Shown here: piece after piece, positions 7,531 to 10,158 of the stretch
Layout: the number at the start of each line of letters is the position of its first letter
Position numbering within the stretch: the first letter of the stretch is position 1
NCBI GenBank assembly: GCA_028684405.1
Contig: JAQUGA010000083.1
Span: 1 to 10,158, forward strand
Length of the DNA stretch: 10,158 nt
From: Bacteroidales bacterium
GTDB lineage: Bacteria > Bacteroidota > Bacteroidia > Bacteroidales > WCHB1-69
Direction of reading: 5' to 3'
Notes under the pieces: model-generated
Told to the model about the DNA's origin: nothing
The model's database searches: none
What the model saw: only the letters and a program-made list of their open reading frames with translations
Program-made: the position numbers and the translations under genes

Positions 7531-7560
7531 TTATCAATAAAAACTTGGTATTATTGATAA
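7531..7560. repeat. Perfect 10-bp inverted repeat between miaA and the helicase gene
   Basis: TTATCAATAA (7531-7540) and TTATTGATAA (7551-7560) are exact reverse complements separated by 10 bases. The dyad axis-to-axis geometry (half-sites about two helical turns apart) would suit a dimeric DNA-binding protein just upstream of the helicase promoter. As RNA it could form a weak A/U-rich hairpin after miaA, 78 bases past its stop. There is no T-run after the stem, so a terminator is less likely. Confidence 0.55.
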
Positions 7561-7637
7561 AATATTTCGACAATAAGATAATACAAAGCTGTGAAAATCC
7601 ATTTGTCAAGACTGATGTAAAATGGCATTTACAATAA

Positions 7638-8552
7638 TTAACTTGCTAATAAAATAACATTTTTAGCATCCAAAGAGTCATCACCCTTCAATACATAATA
7701 TCGATATGACGCGTCTCTTTTGAACCAAGTTATTTGCCGCTTGGCGTAGCGTCTTGAATTTGTTTTGATATTTTCAATCGCTTTCTCGAAGGGAACATTT
7801 CCATCCAAAAACTCAAAAAGCTCTTTATATCCAACTGTGTTGAGCGATTGGTAATCTCGCATGGGCAACAAAAACCGAACTTCATCCAACAAACCCATCT
7901 CAATCATAGCGTCAACTCTTTGGTTAATTCTATTATACAACTCTTGCCTATCGCGCATCAAGCAAATTTTTTGAATATCGAAAGCTCTCTTAACCTTACT
8001 GTTTTTTCGTAATTCTGAAAACTTCTGTCCGGTTTGCAAACAGACTTCAAGTCCTCTTAAAACTCTATTTTTATTTGATAAATCAACCAAATTAAAATAC
8101 TCTTCGTCCAAAAGCTTTAATTTTTGTGTCATAAAAGAGAGACCCTTTTCCTCACATTCTAAGCTTAACTGCTCTCTGAGTGCTAAATCTGCATCGGGCA
8201 ATTCGGCAATTCCATCTGCTATTACATCAATATATAAGCCAGATCCACCTGTCATTACCACCACATCTTTTGTTTCGAAAAGAGTATTTATAACATTCAG
8301 TGCATCTTGTTCAAACATGGATACATTATAATATTCTACGACCGATTTATGATGGATTAAATGATGTTTTACGGCAGCCAGCTCTTCCGAAGAAGGAACG
8401 GCAGTGCCAATTGACATTTCTTTATAAAACTGTCGGGAATCGCACGAAACAATCTCCGTATCGAAATGTTTTGCCAATGAAATGGCAAATTTTGTTTTTC
8501 CAACTGCAGTAGGACCCGTAAGAACAATTAGTTTTTTATAAACAGAATCCAT
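7638..8552 (-). CDS. miaA: tRNA dimethylallyltransferase (isopentenyl-adenosine-37 synthesis)
   Basis: MiaA moves the dimethylallyl group of DMAPP onto N6 of A37 in tRNAs that read codons beginning with U. The 304-residue length is typical. Visible motifs are the P-loop LTGPTAVGKT (11-20); SCDSRQFY (36-43) with catalytic D38; HHLIHH followed by YNVSMFEQDA; VMTGGSGLYIDVIADG (~100-115); the RVLRGLEVCLQTG segment; GLLDEVRFLLP; NTVGYKE; and RRYAKRQITWFKRD near the C terminus (RQITWF 272-277). The ATG at 8552 overlaps the stop of the preceding pRiA4b ORF-3-like gene by one base (TAATG), so translation is probably coupled. No sign of truncation or missing key residues. Confidence 0.97.
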   Translation of the reverse strand: MDSVYKKLIVLTGPTAVGKTKFAISLAKHFDTEIVSCDSRQFYKEMSIGTAVPSSEELAAVKHHLIHHKSVVEYYNVSMFEQDALNVINTLFETKDVVVMTGGSGLYIDVIADGIAELPDADLALREQLSLECEEKGLSFMTQKLKLLDEEYFNLVDLSNKNRVLRGLEVCLQTGQKFSELRKNSKVKRAFDIQKICLMRDRQELYNRINQRVDAMIEMGLLDEVRFLLPMRDYQSLNTVGYKELFEFLDGNVPFEKAIENIKTNSRRYAKRQITWFKRDASYRYYVLKGDDSLDAKNVILLAS

Positions 8553-9166
8553 TATAAGGTATCGTCAATCGACAAATCTTCTGGAACATCATCTGTTTCA
8601 AAATCATTATCATATACTTCATTGTCAAATTCAGACTCATCATCTTCGCCAAAATCAGCCATAATATCAAAATCGTCTGTAATTTCACCAATAATTGGGA
8701 AAATATTATTTTTATTATCGGGCAATTTTCCAACCAATTGTGTGCAACGAGGATATTCAATTCCCTGAATGGATTGGGTGGTTCTTAGTAGTTCCATTTC
8801 AAAAACAATGGGATTGGTATAGTTATATTCATACAAAATCCTTTGATGAGGATCGTCGATAAATTGGTTTAAGACAGCATCTTTCATTACAAAACAGGGA
8901 ATTTTGGGCAATACTTTCAAACCGTCATCGTCTTCATCAGAATCTTCCTGAGTATCTTCCACACCCATATCAATTAAAGTTATCTCTTTCTTTTTTCGCC
9001 ACCTCTGATCGCAAATAAAAAAGGAAGCTAATTCACCCTGACTGATTTCCAGAGACTCTATAATAAAATAATGCAGTTGTTCGAAAGTCTGATTTGATAA
9101 AATTTCAATATCTCTAACAAAATCTTCGACTTCCTCTGTTGTAACCCGAAACTTATAACTATACAT
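8552..9166 (-). CDS. Plasmid pRiA4b ORF-3-like domain protein, acidic
   Basis: This 204-residue protein matches the pRiA4b ORF-3-like / IS1096-passenger-TnpR-like domain seen widely in bacteria without a known function. The start (MYSYKFRVTTEEVEDFVRDIEI region), ASFFICDQRW (47-56) and EITLIDMG (61-68) are the recognisable parts, and ILYEYNYTNPIVFEMEL (110-126) is the second beta portion. It is very acidic: an insert at 70-81 (EDTQEDSDEDDD) and a Glu/Asp-rich C-terminal tail (~161-204). An in-frame ATG at 9220 overlaps the candidate promoter, and ATG 9178 leaves almost no leader. I therefore chose ATG 9166, where the family's first strand begins. It shares a TAATG junction with miaA. Despite the family name nothing else here suggests a plasmid or transposon, and the coupling hints at a role tied to tRNA or translation, which is inference only. 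Confidence 0.8.
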   Translation of the reverse strand: MYSYKFRVTTEEVEDFVRDIEILSNQTFEQLHYFIIESLEISQGELASFFICDQRWRKKKEITLIDMGVEDTQEDSDEDDDGLKVLPKIPCFVMKDAVLNQFIDDPHQRILYEYNYTNPIVFEMELLRTTQSIQGIEYPRCTQLVGKLPDNKNNIFPIIGEITDDFDIMADFGEDDESEFDNEVYDNDFETDDVPEDLSIDDTL

Positions 9167-9191
9167 TTTTCTGAGCATTGGTTTATATGTG

Positions 9192-9220
9192 CAAAAATAA
9201 AAAAAAGTTTGAATCAACAA
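9192..9220 (-). promoter_or_regulatory. Candidate promoter of the pRiA4b-like gene and miaA
   Basis: Minus-strand TATTTTTG at 9199-9192 matches the TAnnTTTG -7 box. TTG at 9220-9218 (second TTG at 9217-9215) lies 18 bases upstream, close to the usual -33 distance for Bacteroidota. Transcription would start near 9186, just before the ATGs at 9178 and 9166. This supports a short leader and argues against the longer ATG at 9220. Confidence 0.45.
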
Positions 9221-9244
9221 GCCATTTCCTTGAAATTTGAAAAA

Positions 9245-10033
9245 CTAATTTCTTTTCTCTTGTTTTATTTGAGCGTAACACAAATTTAATTGCTCTAATA
9301 TTTCAATCGCCGATGCAGAATAAACAAAATCATCAGACAAATTGCATTGATGAAGAAAATATTCTAATTCAAATTCTGATTTTACATCGAAGATTTTATA
9401 GATAATATCTTTCGAAACCTTTGAATACAAAACACTTCGAACATTTTCAAAATGATTTATTTCGTTCATTTTGCGAATCTGTTTTGCCTCTTTGCTAAAT
9501 ATGGCATACAGGGCTGAAATAGGGCCAGTTATAACAATTCCGCCTTCGGGCGAATAAACAGAACCACGGACAGGATCAAACATAGTTGGTTTTTTCTCTT
9601 TGGGCAGATCAAGTTTTGCAGCCACCTCTTTAAATTCCTTAAAAGTAGCCGGAAAAGGACGAACGATGGCTTCTTCCAAATAAATGGTATCCGACAGCAA
9701 AGCAATGTAAACCATTTTGCCATTTACCTCCTGGTTTATCGGCACTTGAAACCAAAAAGGCTTGTAGCCAATGTGGGTAAACAAAACACTATCACCCGTT
9801 TCGGCCATAATTCTGAATTTTCCATCTAAATCGGTGGTTACGCCATATCGCAAAGTACGGTTGACCACATGTGCATTGGAAATTGCACTTCCACGCGATT
9901 CATTCACTCTTCCTTCCAAAATAAATACATTTTGCGAAAAAGCAATCACAGAAACAAACATCCACCCAAAACACAAAACAGCAGTTCGGAAAACAGCTTT
10001 TAAATCTTGTATTTTATAGATTAATTTGCTCAT
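9245..10033 (-). CDS. Exported protein with carboxypeptidase-regulatory-like domain
   Basis: The 262-residue product opens with a basic stretch and hydrophobic core (about 14-32) ending AFSQ, a likely signal peptide cut near residue 34. Residues 37-~115 form a carboxypeptidase-regulatory-like beta-sandwich (PF13715-type): LEGRVNESRGSAISNAHV (39-56), then GVTTDLDGKFRI (64-75), then VLFTHIGYKPFWFQV (83-97). This module also begins TonB-dependent SusC-like receptors, where EEAIV (120-124) would lead towards the TonB box, but here no plug or barrel follows. Instead a mostly helical C-terminal half (~130-262), with a KEFKEVAAKL segment and a Tyr/Phe-rich stretch, has no function I recognise. It probably sits in the periplasm or at the outer membrane. 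Its ATG overlaps the stop of the upstream T9SS-tailed gene (ATGA), so the two are likely translated together. The 78-base gap downstream contains the next promoter. Confidence 0.8.
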   Translation of the reverse strand: MSKLIYKIQDLKAVFRTAVLCFGWMFVSVIAFSQNVFILEGRVNESRGSAISNAHVVNRTLRYGVTTDLDGKFRIMAETGDSVLFTHIGYKPFWFQVPINQEVNGKMVYIALLSDTIYLEEAIVRPFPATFKEFKEVAAKLDLPKEKKPTMFDPVRGSVYSPEGGIVITGPISALYAIFSKEAKQIRKMNEINHFENVRSVLYSKVSKDIIYKIFDVKSEFELEYFLHQCNLSDDFVYSASAIEILEQLNLCYAQIKQEKRN

Positions 10034-10158
10034 TTCTTAATAATTTTACGAACAAAACTTCTATTATCACTCACCGCTTTAAGTATATATACACCTTTAG
10101 AAAAGCCACTTAAATCAATTTTTATTCTATTTTGCTGAGCAAATTTAGCAGTATACAA
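10030..10158 (-). CDS. C-terminal end of a T9SS-secreted protein (type A sorting domain), partial
   Basis: Only the last 42 codons are in the window; the frame is open to the right edge and stops with TGA at 10032-10030. The peptide includes QNRIKIDLSGFSKGVYILKA, followed by a short polar turn and SFVRKIIKK. This is the classical end of Por/type A C-terminal sorting domains: a hydrophilic strand, IDLSGxxxGxYILK, then a KxIIKK-like finish. Proteins with this tail cross the outer membrane by the type IX system, and the tail is removed or exchanged for an anchor. The catalytic or binding part lies outside the window, so the cargo type is unknown. The stop overlaps the next start in an ATGA junction, implying an operon. 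Confidence 0.8.
   Translation of the reverse strand: MYTAKFAQQNRIKIDLSGFSKGVYILKAVSDNRSFVRKIIKK

Noticed and set aside
8536..8760. Minus-strand 74-codon frame overlapping the pRiA4b-like gene
   Set aside because: It is a different frame of the acidic C-terminal coding region, rich in Met/Ile/Leu from GAT/GAA-rich codons read out of frame, with no motif.
8552..9166. Evidence of a mobile element from the name pRiA4b ORF-3 / IS1096 passenger
   Set aside because: No transposase, terminal repeats or target duplications are visible around the gene, and it is fused into a miaA operon.
9167..9220. Longer start of the pRiA4b-like protein at 9220
   Set aside because: The extra residues (MLIQTFFYF...) are encoded by the candidate promoter itself and are not expected before the family's first strand.

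Overview
The window looks like a piece of a Bacteroidota chromosome, probably class Bacteroidia or Flavobacteriia. The evidence is an AT-rich composition, TAnnTTTG-type -7 promoter boxes, little sign of Shine-Dalgarno sequences, a type IX secretion (T9SS) sorting tail, a carboxypeptidase-regulatory-like domain protein, and an UpxY-like NusG paralogue. A finer assignment is not supported. Every convincing gene lies on the minus strand, so transcription runs from high to low coordinates. I saw no rRNA, tRNA, CRISPR array or intact insertion sequence.

In transcription order: (1) The right edge (10158-10030) holds the last 42 codons of a secreted protein with a T9SS C-terminal tail. Its stop overlaps the start of the next gene (ATGA). 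(2) At 10033-9245 is an exported protein with one carboxypeptidase-regulatory-like beta domain and an unrecognised C-terminal half. (3) From 9166 to 7638, behind a good candidate promoter, a pRiA4b ORF-3-like protein of unknown role is coupled by a TAATG overlap to miaA (tRNA isopentenyltransferase). (4) At 7487-6267 is a DEAD-box RNA helicase, preceded by a -7 box and a perfect 10-bp inverted repeat. (5) At 6123-4168 is a long protein joining a GT2 glycosyltransferase to what looks like a catalytically stripped polyprenyl-phosphate sugar phosphotransferase. (6) At 4097-3576 is the UpxY/NusG-like antiterminator. (7) At 3575-3241 is a gene-free stretch with a small repeat block and hairpins. 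(8) At 3240-1954 is a lipoyl E2 acyltransferase. (9) At 1911-208 is a polytopic TMTC-like glycosyltransferase with four TPRs. (10) At 207-1 no certain gene is visible, only a promoter-like motif and a short open frame running off the edge.

Much of the content is housekeeping (miaA, helicase, E2). The glycan-related items (GT2 fusion, UpxY-like factor, TMTC-like protein) are scattered rather than gathered in a capsule cluster. I do not see a clearly new multi-gene system. The best leads are the GT2/degenerate phosphotransferase fusion, the UpxY-like gene outside an obvious polysaccharide locus, the coupled pRiA4b-miaA pair, and the T9SS cargo coupled to an exported protein of unknown function.
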